Shown in pieces: positions 9,327 to 18,082 of a stretch of 64,000 nt of DNA. Source of the stretch: Pseudonocardiales bacterium. GTDB taxonomy: Bacteria > Actinomycetota > Actinomycetes > Mycobacteriales > Pseudonocardiaceae. The position numbers and the translations under genes were made by a program. The stretch is taken from contig JAFAUB010000045.1 of NCBI GenBank assembly GCA_019243635.1, positions 1 through 64,000 of the forward strand, in the 5' to 3' direction. The stretch's first letter is position 1, and each line of letters starts with the position of its first letter. The notes under the pieces are model-generated. The model was given only the letters and a program-made list of their open reading frames with translations, was not told the DNA's origin and ran no database searches.

Positions 9327-9722
9327 TCAGTCCTTCAGCAATTGCTGCACCCGGCCGAACGTCACTCCCAGCACCGTCGCCGCATCCCGCAGGCTCAGCC
9401 CATCGGTGTGCACCAGGCGCCGCGCGGCCTGGCGTAGACGCCGCGCCGCACCCCGGCTCAATTCTTCCGCCCTGGCCTGCTCACTACGCGCCCCAGCAGC
9501 CAACTCGACGGCCTCCTGGTCGATACGGCCGTAGTCGAGCACCACCTGGACCTGATCGGCGGGCACGTCCAACCACAGCGCCACCAGTTCCCGCGCGGTG
9601 TCAGCCGCGCTCGACAACGTCCGAGCCTGGCCAACAGCGCGCAGCTCCGGGACCTCCAGGATCCAGAACCCGCTGTCCCGGAAGATTTGGACCGTGTAGG
9701 TACGCACGTCGGTGACGTTCAT
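9327..9722 (-). CDS. hicB: HicB-type antitoxin
   Basis: 131-aa antitoxin of a type II HicAB module. Residues ~5-65 form the partial RNase-H-like HicB fold (YTVQIFRDSGFWILEVPEL, then a helix with AADTARELVALWL), which binds the toxin. The C-terminal part has a helix-turn-helix-like stretch (GLSLRDAATVLGVTFGRVQQLL) that could bind the operator. Its ATG 9722 overlaps the hicA stop as ATGA, so toxin is encoded first and the antitoxin is translationally coupled. A start 24 nt upstream is possible but lies inside hicA. Confidence 0.8.
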   Translation of the reverse strand: MNVTDVRTYTVQIFRDSGFWILEVPELRAVGQARTLSSAADTARELVALWLDVPADQVQVVLDYGRIDQEAVELAAGARSEQARAEELSRGAARRLRQAARRLVHTDGLSLRDAATVLGVTFGRVQQLLKD

Positions 9723-9931
9723 CGCCACCACTCCTCTCCCAAGCACGGCAGCCGCTTGCCGATCTGGCCCACCACGTACGCTGACACGGTGTGCCGGGGC
9801 AGCGCCGTCTGGTGCTCACCGCACCCACATCGCCAAATCTCGTGTCCGCCGCCCTGCCGGGCGAGGTGCGCGCCGAGGTCCCGCAAACGACGCGCGGCAT
9901 GCGAGTACTTCAGGCTGGGCGGCTTGGACAC
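9719..9931 (-). CDS. hicA: HicA-type mRNA interferase toxin
   Basis: 70-aa small basic protein with the dsRBD-like HicA pattern: HAARRLRDLGAHLARQGGGHEIW (HicA normally has G-S-H-x-x-W/Y; the catalytic His is at residue 30) followed by ALPRHTVSAYVVGQI, matching the conserved P-x-H and terminal helix. HicA toxins cleave mRNA. GTG 9931 is chosen from homology; it has no Shine-Dalgarno but a TACACT box 7 nt upstream on the minus strand, fitting a leaderless mRNA. It overlaps hicB by 4 nt. Two Cys in RCGCGEH are unusual for the family. Confidence 0.75.
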   Translation of the reverse strand: MSKPPSLKYSHAARRLRDLGAHLARQGGGHEIWRCGCGEHQTALPRHTVSAYVVGQIGKRLPCLGEEWWR

Positions 9932-9939
9932 AAGAGTAA

Positions 9940-9956
9940 GTGTAGAGGCGCTACAC
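9940..9956. promoter_or_regulatory. Inverted-repeat operator candidate at hicAB promoter
   Basis: GTGTAG and CTACAC are perfect 6-bp arms around a 5-nt spacer. They overlap the minus-strand -10 candidate TACACT just ahead of hicA, the expected position for HicAB autorepression. Function is inferred from position only. Confidence 0.5.
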
Positions 9957-9975
9957 AGCAAATGAGTAGGAGGGA

Positions 9976-10002
9976 TATACGAACACTGCGCTAGTGCGTA
10001 TA
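9976..10002 (-). terminator. Hairpin between LigD-like gene and hicA
   Basis: Arms TATACG-aa-CACT and AGTGCGTATA form about 10 bp with a 2-nt bulge and a 5-nt loop. It begins 6 nt after the minus-strand gene that ends at 10008, so it may end that transcript and insulate hicAB. There is no clear U-tract, and it could instead be a second operator. Confidence 0.4.
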
Positions 10003-10007
10003 CACCG

Positions 10008-11063
10008 CTAGTCGGACGTGTTTTTGCTGCTAGGGCGCTTGGCTCGGCTTGGCTGGGCCCGTAGGGGCTCGCCGGGCATCTTGGGGTACTCGGGTGGGTA
10101 GGGCAGGTCACCGAGACCGTGGTCGCGCTCGTCGCGCGCTGCCCAGTCCAACAACGTCTCCAGACCGAAGGCCTCGCCGTCCAGCTCGGCGTGCGGGTCA
10201 CCCCGCCGCGAGAGCAGCGTGGGCACCGTGAGCACGTCGAAGTCGTCCGGGTGCACCTCCCTCAGGTCATCCCAGCGCACCGGCATCGACACCGTGGCGC
10301 GGGGGGTGCCGCGCACCGACCAGGCCGAGGCGATCGTGCGGTCCCGGGCGGCCTGGTTGAAGTCCAGGAACACCCGCTGGCCGCGCTTCTCCTTCCACCA
10401 CGACACGGTGGCCCGTTGCGGGATCCGCCGCGCCACCTCCCGAGCCAGCGCGATCACCGCCCGGCGGACCTGTGTGAACGACCACCGGGGGCGGATCCGG
10501 ACCGCGACGTGAACCCCGCGGCCTCCGGATGTCTTGGGGTAACCGACCAGCCCCACCTCGGCGAGCACCTCGCGCAGCACCCCGGCCACCACGACGGCGT
10601 CGGCGAAGCCGGTCCCCGGCTGCGGGTCGAGGTCGACCCGCAGCTCATCAGGGTGATCCACGTCGGGGCGGCGCACCGGCCAGGGGTGGAAGTCGAAGGT
10701 GCCCAGGTTCGCCGCCCAGGCGAGCACGGCGGGCTCGGTGGGGCACACCTCGCGAGCGGTGCGTCCGGACGGGAAGGTGATCTCCACCGAGTCCACCCAG
10801 TCCGGGGCGCCGCGGGGAACCCGCTTGGCGTAGAAGGCCTCCCCGCCCACCCCGTCCACGAAGCGCTTCAGCGTGACCGGGCGCTGCGCGAGCACGCGCA
10901 GCAGCGGCTCGGACACCGCGAGGTAGTACTCCACGACCTGGCGCTTGGTGATGCCACGCTCCGGGAAGTACACCTTGTCCGGGTGGGACACCCGCACGAT
11001 GCGCTCGCCTCTCGGGCCGGGCACCGTGAGGTCCAGCGCGTCACCGTGGCCCACGATCGGCAA
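10008..11063 (-). CDS. LigD-type polymerase (PolDom) domain protein
   Basis: 351-aa stand-alone archaeo-eukaryotic primase-type polymerase domain of the LigD family used in bacterial non-homologous end joining. Visible hallmarks: VRVSHPDKVYFPERGITKRQVVEYY near the N-terminus, ELRVDLDPQPGT with the metal-binding Asp pair, KTSGGRGVHV for nucleotide contact, and FLDFNQAARDRTIASAWSVR. No ligase or phosphoesterase domain and no ku gene lie nearby, so its partners must be elsewhere. Start is TTG 11063, or GTG 11054 three codons in; neither has a strong ribosome binding site. It diverges from the next gene over ~45 nt. Confidence 0.88.
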   Translation of the reverse strand: MPIVGHGDALDLTVPGPRGERIVRVSHPDKVYFPERGITKRQVVEYYLAVSEPLLRVLAQRPVTLKRFVDGVGGEAFYAKRVPRGAPDWVDSVEITFPSGRTAREVCPTEPAVLAWAANLGTFDFHPWPVRRPDVDHPDELRVDLDPQPGTGFADAVVVAGVLREVLAEVGLVGYPKTSGGRGVHVAVRIRPRWSFTQVRRAVIALAREVARRIPQRATVSWWKEKRGQRVFLDFNQAARDRTIASAWSVRGTPRATVSMPVRWDDLREVHPDDFDVLTVPTLLSRRGDPHAELDGEAFGLETLLDWAARDERDHGLGDLPYPPEYPKMPGEPLRAQPSRAKRPSSKNTSD

Positions 11064-11107
11064 GCTACCGCAGCGCCGCCCGCCGCAGGGAGGGCTACCG
11101 TGGGGCC

Positions 11108-11425
11108 GTGATGCGCAGCGAACCGCAGCCCGACCCGCCGGACACGCGGGAGCGACGTCGACTGGACGACGACTTGGTCGGGCTGGACCGCGACGATCCC
11201 GAGGTGCGGGCCTTCTCCGAGCACCTGGACCGCCTGTACCGGCAACGTCCCGGGTTCACCGTCGAGAGCTACCTGTCCGGGGTCAGCGACTTCGCCGAGT
11301 CGGCCAACCGCGCGCAGGGTTCTCGGCGGGCGGCAGCCGTACTGGTGGTGGCGCTGATCCTGCTCGGCGTGGCCGTCACGCTGTGGGAGGCGACGACGTT
11401 CATCCTCGGCACCCTGCTGGGCTGA
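11108..11425 (+). CDS. Small single-pass membrane protein
   Basis: 105-aa protein of unknown function. Residues 1-~75 are charged and cytoplasmic-looking (DDDLVGLDRDDPEVRAF, then a predicted helix), followed by one hydrophobic helix (AAAVLVVALILLGVAVTLW) and a short tail. GTG 11108 is immediately followed by ATG 11111, and either could be used. It reads toward msrB with a 34-nt gap and may share its transcript. Confidence 0.6.
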   Translation: MMRSEPQPDPPDTRERRRLDDDLVGLDRDDPEVRAFSEHLDRLYRQRPGFTVESYLSGVSDFAESANRAQGSRRAAAVLVVALILLGVAVTLWEATTFILGTLLG

Positions 11426-11459
11426 GGCCGGCGAGGGCCGCCCGCGTAGCGTGGTGGCC

Positions 11460-11882
11460 ATGGAACCGGTTAAGGGCGTGACGCCCAAGGTCGTCAAGTC
11501 CGACGCCCAGTGGCGCGAGCAGCTCACCCCCCAGGAGTACGCCGTGTTGCGTCAGGCGGCGACGGAGCCGCCGGGGACCGGCGAGTACGAGCACGTCAAG
11601 ACCGAGGGCGTGTACGAGTGCCGGGCCTGCGGAGCGGAGCTGTTCCGCAGCGACCACAAGTTCGAGTCACACTGTGGGTGGCCGTCGTTCTTCACCCCGC
11701 TGGCCGGCGACGCGGTGCTGCTGCGTGCGGACCGCAGCCTGTTCTCCCCGCGCGTCGAGGTACTCTGCGCGACCTGTCACAGCCATCTCGGCCACGTCTT
11801 CGAGGGCGAGGGGTACGGGACCCCCACCGACCAGCGCTACTGCATCAACTCGATCTCGCTGCGGCTGATGCCCACCGACTGA
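11460..11882 (+). CDS. msrB: Peptide-methionine (R)-S-oxide reductase
   Basis: Repairs methionine-R-sulfoxide in oxidised proteins; 140 aa. It has two zinc CxxC pairs (CRACG and CATCH), the substrate-binding HCGWPSF block, GHVF, and the resolving/catalytic RYCINS with the active Cys. ATG 11460 fits the usual MsrB start; a GTG three codons earlier is also in frame. msrB next to hemQ is the conserved order in mycobacteria. It converges on hemQ with 26 nt between stops. Confidence 0.93.
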   Translation: MEPVKGVTPKVVKSDAQWREQLTPQEYAVLRQAATEPPGTGEYEHVKTEGVYECRACGAELFRSDHKFESHCGWPSFFTPLAGDAVLLRADRSLFSPRVEVLCATCHSHLGHVFEGEGYGTPTDQRYCINSISLRLMPTD

Positions 11883-11908
11883 GGGATCACCGACTGAGGG
11901 CCCACCGA

Positions 11909-12604
11909 CTAGGGCAGCCCGGCTACCAGCTCGGCGACGGGTACCCGGGGACCGGTGAAGAACGGCACCTCCACGCGAACGTGCCGCCGGGCCCGGCTGG
12001 CCCGCAGCGCACGCATCAGGTCGACGATGCGATGCAGCTCGTCGGCCTCGAACGCGAGGACCCACTCGTAGTCGCCCAGCGCGAAGGAGGGGACCGTGTT
12101 GGTCCGCACGTCGGGATAGTCGCGGCCCTGCATGCCGTGCTCGGCGAGCATCTCGCGGCGCTCGGCGTCGGGCAGCAAGTACCACTCGTAGGAGCGCACG
12201 AACGGGTAGACACAGACATACCGCCCAGGCTCCTCACCGGCCACAAACGCCGGTATGTGGCTCTTGTTGAACTCCGCGGGCCGGTGCAGCGCCACCGTCG
12301 ACCACACCGGCAGACTGGCCCGACCCAACGCGGTGGCACGGCGCAGCTCGGCGTACCCGGCCTGCAGCGCCTCGATCTCCTCGGCGTGCCACCAGGTCAT
12401 CCAGTCCGCGTCGGCGCGCAGGCCGGCGAGGTCATAGACCCCGCGCACCGCCACGCCCTTGCCCTCCAGCGCCTCGAGGTGGTGCTGCGCCTCGCGGGCC
12501 GGCTCAGCGCGGTCGGCGGGTAACCGTCCGGGCTCAACCCGGAAGACCGACCACATGGTGTAGCGGATGGTGGAGTTCAGCGCGGCGTAGTCCCGGCGGG
12601 TCAT
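11909..12604 (-). CDS. hemQ: Coproheme decarboxylase
   Basis: Last enzyme of the coproporphyrin-dependent haem pathway, converting coproheme to haem b with peroxide; 231 aa of the chlorite-dismutase-like fold. Characteristic blocks are [12 protein letters not shown] (including the catalytic Tyr region of actinobacterial HemQ), the proximal-His region in the middle of the chain, and [12 protein letters not shown]. Its ATG overlaps the stop of cgoX as ATGA, so hemE-cgoX-hemQ form one minus-strand operon in pathway order. Confidence 0.93.
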   Translation of the reverse strand: MTRRDYAALNSTIRYTMWSVFRVEPGRLPADRAEPAREAQHHLEALEGKGVAVRGVYDLAGLRADADWMTWWHAEEIEALQAGYAELRRATALGRASLPVWSTVALHRPAEFNKSHIPAFVAGEEPGRYVCVYPFVRSYEWYLLPDAERREMLAEHGMQGRDYPDVRTNTVPSFALGDYEWVLAFEADELHRIVDLMRALRASRARRHVRVEVPFFTGPRVPVAELVAGLP

Positions 12605-14082
12605 GACCCCATCGTGCCACCGTGCGCCTCGGCCGCTGCGTTGACGCCGGTCAGGTACCCGGCGATGCGGCGGGCGGCGGCGTCGGCGGTCGCGATACAG
12701 GCGGGCAGGCCGACCCCGTGCAGGGTGGCCCCGGCAACCGCGAGGCCGGCTGACCCGGCCACGTCCCGTTCAAGGGCCGCGACGGCGTCGAGGTGCCCGG
12801 GCGCGTACTGCGGCAGCCCGCCACCCCAGCGGGCCACCACGGTGCCCACCGGCACGGCGGTGACCCCGGTGAGCGCGGCGAGGTCGGCACGGACCGCATC
12901 GATGAGCTCCGCGTCCTCACGTCGCAGCACCCGGGCCTCACCGTGGCGGCCCAGCGAGGCCCGGACCAGCAGTACCCGCTCGGAGCGGGCGTGCGCCCAC
13001 TTGCGCCCGGAGAAGGTGAACGCCTTCACCGACAGTGGCTTCTCTGGCTTTTTTGAGGGCTCGCCCGCGGCCACGAGTACCCCGGAAGCCTCCGGCAGCG
13101 CCTGCCCGGCGGCCAACGGCAGCGCGAGCCCGACCACCGCGCAGGAGGCGACCTCGACCCGGGCCGCCGCGGCCGAGGCGATGGGCAGCGGATCGGCCAG
13201 CAGCCGCCGCAACGCCGGCGCCGGAACGGCCAGCAGCACGGCGTCGACATCGACGTGCGCGGTCTGGGTGGTGCTGCCCAGCCGCAGCCGCCAGCCATCG
13301 GCGGTGCGGGCCAGCCCGCGCGCCGGTAGCCCGAGGCGAGGACGTACCGCCGCGGCGGCCGCCAGCGCGTCCACCAGACCACTGAGCCCGCCGTGCAGGG
13401 TGCCGAACACCGGAGACGGGCCGCCGGATGGCCGCCGGCTCACGGACAGCACCGTACTGGCGGCGGCGAGCAGCGACCCCGCGCCACGGTCCAGCGCGGT
13501 GGCCACCGCGGGCAGCGTCGCACGCAGCCCTAGCGCGTCAGCGCGCCCGGCGTACACACCGCCCAGCAGCGGGTCGACCAACCGGTCGACCAGCTCGTCA
13601 CCGGCTCGCTCGCGCAGCAGCACGCCGACCGCGGCGTCCTGCCCGGGCTCCCAGCGCAGCGGCACCGTGGGTTCCTCGGCCACTCGCGCCACCCCAGGCG
13701 CGGACAGCAGGCCGGCGACGTCGGCGGCCGCGCCGGGCAGACCCAGCACGGTGCGGGTGGGCAACGCCACGGTGCGGCCACCGGACCGCACGGTGGGAGC
13801 CGCTGGGGTGGGGTACCTCAGCTGCGCACCAAGCCCCAGCTCCTCGACCAGTCCGAGCGCCTCAGGCCGGCGCAGCAGGAAGGCCTCCGCGCCCACATCG
13901 AGCGCTACACCGCCCAGCTCGACGGTGCGCAGCGCGCCGCCGAGCCGCCGCGAGCCCTCGACGAGCACGATCTCGGCGGCCGGGCCGAGCAGCGTGCGCA
14001 ACCGGTATGCCGCGGCCAACCCGGAGATCCCCCCCCCGACGACGGCGACCCGACGGACACCCGAGGGCTCGGCGCTGCTCAC
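12601..14082 (-). CDS. cgoX: Coproporphyrinogen III oxidase (CgoX/HemY)
   Basis: FAD-dependent oxidase, 493 aa, oxidising coproporphyrinogen III to coproporphyrin III in this gram-positive pathway; often annotated protoporphyrinogen oxidase. The N-terminus has the dinucleotide motif [17 protein letters not shown], with [11 protein letters not shown] following; the C-terminus has [20 protein letters not shown], the second FAD-contact block. Four-base overlaps link it to hemE upstream and hemQ downstream. Confidence 0.92.
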   Translation of the reverse strand: MSSAEPSGVRRVAVVGGGISGLAAAYRLRTLLGPAAEIVLVEGSRRLGGALRTVELGGVALDVGAEAFLLRRPEALGLVEELGLGAQLRYPTPAAPTVRSGGRTVALPTRTVLGLPGAAADVAGLLSAPGVARVAEEPTVPLRWEPGQDAAVGVLLRERAGDELVDRLVDPLLGGVYAGRADALGLRATLPAVATALDRGAGSLLAAASTVLSVSRRPSGGPSPVFGTLHGGLSGLVDALAAAAAVRPRLGLPARGLARTADGWRLRLGSTTQTAHVDVDAVLLAVPAPALRRLLADPLPIASAAAARVEVASCAVVGLALPLAAGQALPEASGVLVAAGEPSKKPEKPLSVKAFTFSGRKWAHARSERVLLVRASLGRHGEARVLRREDAELIDAVRADLAALTGVTAVPVGTVVARWGGGLPQYAPGHLDAVAALERDVAGSAGLAVAGATLHGVGLPACIATADAAARRIAGYLTGVNAAAEAHGGTMGS

Positions 14083-15149
14083 CGCGAGTGCGCCAGCTCC
14101 ACGACGCGGGTCAGCATGTCCGGGTCGGTCTCGGGCAGGACCCCGTGCCCGAGGTTGAGCACGTGGGCGTCGGCCGCGCTCCCCTCATCGATCACCCGGC
14201 GCGCCTGCGCCTCGATGGCCGGCCAGCCGGCCAGCAAGACCGCCGGGTCGAGGTTGCCCTGGAGCACGACCGGTCCGTGCGGTCGGGCGGCCCGCACTCG
14301 CTGCGCGGCGACGTCCAGCGGGACCCGCCAGTCCACCCCGACGACATCCGCGCCGGCTTGGGCCATCGCGCCGAGCAGCTCCCCGGTGCCCACTCCGAAG
14401 TGGATCCGCGGCAACCCGGTGCCGGCCAGGCCCGCCAGCACCCGCGCCGAGTGCGGGAGCGCGAACCGCCGGTACTCCCGTTCAGACAACGCGCCGGCCC
14501 AGGAGTCGAACAGCTGCACCGCATCCACCCCAGCGGCTGCCTGCACCCCGAGGAAGGTCAGGGTGAGGTCGGCGAGCCGGTCCAGCAGCGCGTGCCAGAC
14601 GTCGGGCGCGGAGTGCATGAGCGCCTTGGTGCGCTCGTGGTGCCGGCTCGGGCCGCCCTCGACGAGGTAGGACGCCAGGGTGAACGGGGCCCCGGCGAAG
14701 CCGATCAGCGGGGTCCGACCCAGCTCGGCGACCAGCAGTCGCACTGCGGCGGCAACCGGCTCGAGGGCCTCGGGTTCCAGCACCGGCAACGCCATCACGT
14801 CGGAGGCGCTGCGTATCGGGCGCTCCATCACCGGACCGGTACCCGGCACGATGTCCAGCTCGACTCCCGCGGCGTGCAGCGGCACCATGATGTCGCTGAA
14901 CAGGATCGCGGCGTCCACCCCGTGCCGGCGCACGGGCTGCAGCGTGATCTCGCACGTCAGCTCGGGGGTCATGCAGGCCTGCAGCATCGGCTGGTCAGCT
15001 CGCAGCTCACGGTACTCGGGCAGCGACCGCCCGGCCTGCCTCATGAACCACACCGGCAGACGGTTCGGGCGCTCGCCCCGGGCCGCGAGGAGCAGCGGCG
15101 CGTCGGGAAGCAGCCGGCGGGCGGTGGCCGGTGCGGTACTCTTGGTCAT
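14079..15149 (-). CDS. hemE: Uroporphyrinogen decarboxylase
   Basis: Converts uroporphyrinogen III to coproporphyrinogen III; 356 aa. Signatures are [19 protein letters not shown] near the N-terminus, [29 protein letters not shown], and [25 protein letters not shown] 15149 is chosen because it begins the family N-terminus; a longer frame to 15224 has no support. It is the first gene of the hemE-cgoX-hemQ operon and diverges from the DUF3000 gene over 150 nt. Confidence 0.93.
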   Translation of the reverse strand: MTKSTAPATARRLLPDAPLLLAARGERPNRLPVWFMRQAGRSLPEYRELRADQPMLQACMTPELTCEITLQPVRRHGVDAAILFSDIMVPLHAAGVELDIVPGTGPVMERPIRSASDVMALPVLEPEALEPVAAAVRLLVAELGRTPLIGFAGAPFTLASYLVEGGPSRHHERTKALMHSAPDVWHALLDRLADLTLTFLGVQAAAGVDAVQLFDSWAGALSEREYRRFALPHSARVLAGLAGTGLPRIHFGVGTGELLGAMAQAGADVVGVDWRVPLDVAAQRVRAARPHGPVVLQGNLDPAVLLAGWPAIEAQARRVIDEGSAADAHVLNLGHGVLPETDPDMLTRVVELAHSR

Positions 15150-15219
15150 CTCAGCCGCTATCGTCGCACGGGTCGTCCCCCGCTGGTGGAACCAGCCCCC
15201 GCTTTCCCGTTGCCCCGGG

Positions 15220-15291
15220 TTCACTGTCCCGGGTTCACTGTCCCGGGCAGCGGCGTTTCGGCGAGACTGTCGACGACAATCCTCCTACAGT
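15220..15291 (+). promoter_or_regulatory. hemE/DUF3000 divergent region with repeats and -10 box
   Basis: GTTCACTGTCCCGG occurs twice in tandem near 15220-15246. TACAGT at 15286-15291 lies 8 nt before GTG 15300 and would give a leaderless mRNA for the DUF3000 gene. The -35 is weak. Confidence 0.45.
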
Positions 15292-15299
15292 TGGCGGCT

Positions 15300-15860
15300 G
15301 TGCCCGATCTGGCGGACGCCCCGGAGATCTTCCGCAACGCAGTGGCCTCGCTCAGTGCGGTGCGGCCTCGCCCCGAGATGCGGTTCGAGCCGATCCCGGC
15401 CCCGCGCCGACTCGCCCCATGGGCGTACGCCTGGGGTCTTGAGCTTCCCGGTGTCGGCCACGCCTCGACAACCGGTCGGTTCGTGCTCCTGCACGACCCC
15501 GCAGGTCAGGACGGCTGGAACGCCACCCTGCGGCTGGTCGGCTTCGTCCGTGCCGAGCTGGACGTCGAGCTGGCTGGTGACCCCCTGCTCCCAGCGGTGA
15601 GCTGGTCCTGGCTCGCCGACGCGCTGGGCGGCTCCGGCGCCGAGCACACCGCCCTCGGCGGCACCGTCACCCAGACCTCGTCGGTCCGGTTCGGCGCTAT
15701 CGCGGGGCCTGAGCGAGCCCACGACATCGAGCTGCGGGCATCGTGGACCCCCGTTGGCGACGGTCTGACGGCGCATGCCGAGGCTTTCTGTGAACTGATG
15801 GCGGCGGCCGCCGGGCTCCCCCCGGTCGGGGTGGCGACCCTCGGCGCGCGGCTCGGTTGA
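15300..15860 (+). CDS. DUF3000 family protein
   Basis: 186-aa conserved actinobacterial protein, equivalent in position and sequence type to Rv2680 of M. tuberculosis. The body (FEPIPAPRRLAPWAYAWGLEL, GRFVLLHDPAGQDGWNATLRLVGFVRAEL, then VTQTSSVRFG) matches the DUF3000 family; no catalytic residues are known. It always sits between hemE and rnd in this group. GTG 15300 has no Shine-Dalgarno but a -10 box 8 nt upstream; TTG 15291 is an alternative. Confidence 0.8.
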   Translation: MPDLADAPEIFRNAVASLSAVRPRPEMRFEPIPAPRRLAPWAYAWGLELPGVGHASTTGRFVLLHDPAGQDGWNATLRLVGFVRAELDVELAGDPLLPAVSWSWLADALGGSGAEHTALGGTVTQTSSVRFGAIAGPERAHDIELRASWTPVGDGLTAHAEAFCELMAAAAGLPPVGVATLGARLG

Positions 15861-16154
15861 TCAGCTCACGCGTGCTCAGTCCCCGCATCGGTCTGGCGTT
15901 ATCGCGTTAACTAGGGTGAGTCGTCCAGCATGGCTCAGCCGTTACCTGTGATGTCAAGACTCGCCTGATCGGGCGACCGCCGATGGCGGCTTTGCGGGCG
16001 GATCGGCAAGAAGGTTCACACCGGCCCCCCGTTAGGCCGCTCGGGCGGCTAGTCTGCCCCGTACGACACCAATCCTCGCTCGAGTGGCGGCGTGGTCACT
16101 CGGACGGGGTCCCGGTGCGGTCGGGGGCACGACCGACTCCAGGGAGGTAGCTAC
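15861..16154. other. Upstream region of LuxR-type regulator
   Basis: 294 nt with no gene. It contains a palindrome-like GTTATCGCGTTAAC stretch near 15899-15912 and GC-rich dyads near 15970-16010. The regulator's promoter and 5' leader must be here, but I see no clear -35/-10 pair. Confidence 0.35.
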
Positions 16155-16871
16155 GTGGCTGCTGTCGGATACGGCGCGACCGTCAGGTCGGCGCCATCCG
16201 GCGCCGTGCCGGCGTCATTGGTCCCGCACCCGCGGGAGGAACTGTTCACGGTGCTGGTGGTCGACGACCATCCGTTACTGCGTGAGGCCATCGCCTCACG
16301 TCTGGTGACGATGGGAGCCGTCACCGTGCATGAGGCCGCATCGGTAGCCGAGGCCAGGACACGCGCCCTGGCCTCGGGGCCGTGCGATCTGGCGATACTG
16401 GATCTGACGCTGCCCGACGGCAGTGGGCTGGACCTGATCGGCGAGCTGCGCGGCTGGGGCTGGACCCGCATCGTGGTGCTGGCCTCGTCCGACGACCCAC
16501 ACTCCGTGCGCACGGCTTTCCAGACCGGCGCGCAGGCCTACCTGCTCAAGTCGGCGTCTCCGTCGGTGGTCACCGACGGCGTGCGCCGGGTGCTCGAGGG
16601 CGGGGTATACGCCGACCCCTCGGTGGCGCCGATCCTCGCGTCGGGCACCCGGGTAGCGGGAACCGACAACACGCCGCGCGAGCTGTCCGCCAGGGAGGTC
16701 GAGGTGCTCCAGCTGGTCGCCAACGGACAGTCCAACAAGGAGATCGGTGAGGCGCTACGGCTGTCCGCGCTCACTGTCAAGAGCCACCTCTCCCGGATCG
16801 GACGCAAGCTCGGCACCGGTGACCGAGCGCAGATGGTCGCCCTCGCGATGCGTGCGGGGGTCATCCGCTGA
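16155..16871 (+). CDS. LuxR-family response regulator
   Basis: 238-aa NarL/FixJ-type response regulator. The receiver begins at TVLVVDDHPLLREAI (acidic pair DD), the phospho-acceptor Asp is in LAILDLTLPDGSG, the switch residues lie in VVLASSD and the Lys in AYLLKSASP. The C-terminal LuxR helix-turn-helix is ELSAREVEVLQLVANGQSNKEIGEALRLSALTVKSHLSRIGRKLG. GTG 16155 follows AGGGAGG (16141-16147). No kinase is adjacent. Its stop TGA overlaps the probable CTG start of rnd, so the two may be coupled. Confidence 0.88.
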   Translation: MAAVGYGATVRSAPSGAVPASLVPHPREELFTVLVVDDHPLLREAIASRLVTMGAVTVHEAASVAEARTRALASGPCDLAILDLTLPDGSGLDLIGELRGWGWTRIVVLASSDDPHSVRTAFQTGAQAYLLKSASPSVVTDGVRRVLEGGVYADPSVAPILASGTRVAGTDNTPRELSAREVEVLQLVANGQSNKEIGEALRLSALTVKSHLSRIGRKLGTGDRAQMVALAMRAGVIR

Positions 16872-18079
16872 CCGAGACCACTCCGGTCCCGTTGCTGGAG
16901 CCGGCCGCCGGGGTGCCACCGGTGGTCACCGCCGCGGCAGCCCTGGACGCCGCGGTCGCGGCGCTCGACGGCGGCACCGGCCCGGTCGCCGTGGACACCG
17001 AACGCGCCTCGGGCTATCGCTACTGGCAGCGCGCCTATCTGGTACAGCTCCGGCGAGAGGGCGCGGGCACGATGCTCATCGACCCGATCGGCCTTGACGA
17101 CCTGTCGAGCCTGGCCGATGTGCTCAACCCACTGGAATGGGTGCTGCATGCCGCTTCCCAGGACCTGCCCTGCCTGGCCGAGCTGGGGTTGGCGCCCACC
17201 GCGATATTCGACACCGAGCTGGCCGCCCGGCTGGCCGGACTCGAGCGGGTCGGCCTGGCCGCACTGGTCGAGGATCTGTTGGGCTACCACCTGCAGAAGG
17301 GACACGGCGCCGCCGACTGGTCTCGCCGGCCGCTGCCCGCGGAGTGGCTGACCTACGCCGCGCTCGACGTCGAGCTGCTGCTGCCGCTCCGGGCCGCGAT
17401 CGCCGCTGAACTGGATGCCCAAGGGAAGTCGAGCTGGGCCGCAGCGGAGTTCGAGACAGTGCGCAGCGCCGGCACGCCCATCCCGCGGACCGACCCCTGG
17501 CGACGGACCTCCGGGATGCATCGCGTTCACAAGCCGCGCGAACTGGCCGCAGTGCGTGAGCTGTGGCACGCCCGCGACCAGCTGGCTCGGCAGCGGGACA
17601 TCGCCCCGGGTCGAGTGCTGCCCGATGCCGCGATCATCGATGCGGCGCTGGCTGACCCGCCCGACGAGGCCGCGCTGCTATCCCGGCCGGTGTTCAGCGG
17701 ACGCTCGCAGCGTCGGCACGTCAAGACCTGGCTGGCCGCGATACATGCCGCGAGGGCCCTGCCGGCCGGCGAGCTCCCCTCGCTGCGCGCCCAGGGCGAG
17801 GGCCCACCTCCGCTGAACCGCTGGCCGGAGCGCGACCCGGCCGCGACGGTCCGGCTCACCGCGGCGCGCGCAACGCTGACCAAGATCGCCGAGTACCATC
17901 GGCTGCCGTTGCAGAACCTGCTGGCACCCGACCTGGTCCGCCAGCTGTGCTGGGAGCCTCCTGACCCGCTCGATGCCGCCGCGGTGGAGCGGGAGCTCGT
18001 CGCCGGCGGGGCACGGCGGTGGCAGTGCGAACTGGCCGCGCACCCCCTCGCAGTGGCGCTCACACCCGCAGCCGGATAG
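16868..18079 (+). CDS. rnd: Ribonuclease D, probable CTG start
   Basis: 3'-5' exoribonuclease of the DEDDy family with a C-terminal HRDC domain, 403 aa from 16868. Exonuclease motifs: VAVDTERASGYRY (D-x-E), LHAASQDLPCLAEL (Asp), and YAALDVELLLPL (Tyr and Asp). The HRDC domain spans ~205-290 (KPRELAAVRELWHARDQLA). The family N-terminus TETTPVPLLEPA lies upstream of the first TTG (16892) and is preceded only by CTG at 16868, overlapping the regulator stop as CTGA, with a G-rich stretch (16855-16859) 8 nt upstream. TTG 16892 is the alternative and gives 395 aa. Confidence 0.88.
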   Translation: MTETTPVPLLEPAAGVPPVVTAAAALDAAVAALDGGTGPVAVDTERASGYRYWQRAYLVQLRREGAGTMLIDPIGLDDLSSLADVLNPLEWVLHAASQDLPCLAELGLAPTAIFDTELAARLAGLERVGLAALVEDLLGYHLQKGHGAADWSRRPLPAEWLTYAALDVELLLPLRAAIAAELDAQGKSSWAAAEFETVRSAGTPIPRTDPWRRTSGMHRVHKPRELAAVRELWHARDQLARQRDIAPGRVLPDAAIIDAALADPPDEAALLSRPVFSGRSQRRHVKTWLAAIHAARALPAGELPSLRAQGEGPPPLNRWPERDPAATVRLTAARATLTKIAEYHRLPLQNLLAPDLVRQLCWEPPDPLDAAAVERELVAGGARRWQCELAAHPLAVALTPAAG

Positions 18080-18082
18080 CTC

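Noticed and set aside
13428-15860. Very long plus-strand frame opposite cgoX and hemE
   Set aside because: Only its last 186 codons (DUF3000) are real. The rest is an Arg/Pro/Ala-rich antisense shadow of cgoX and hemE, as expected in GC-rich DNA.
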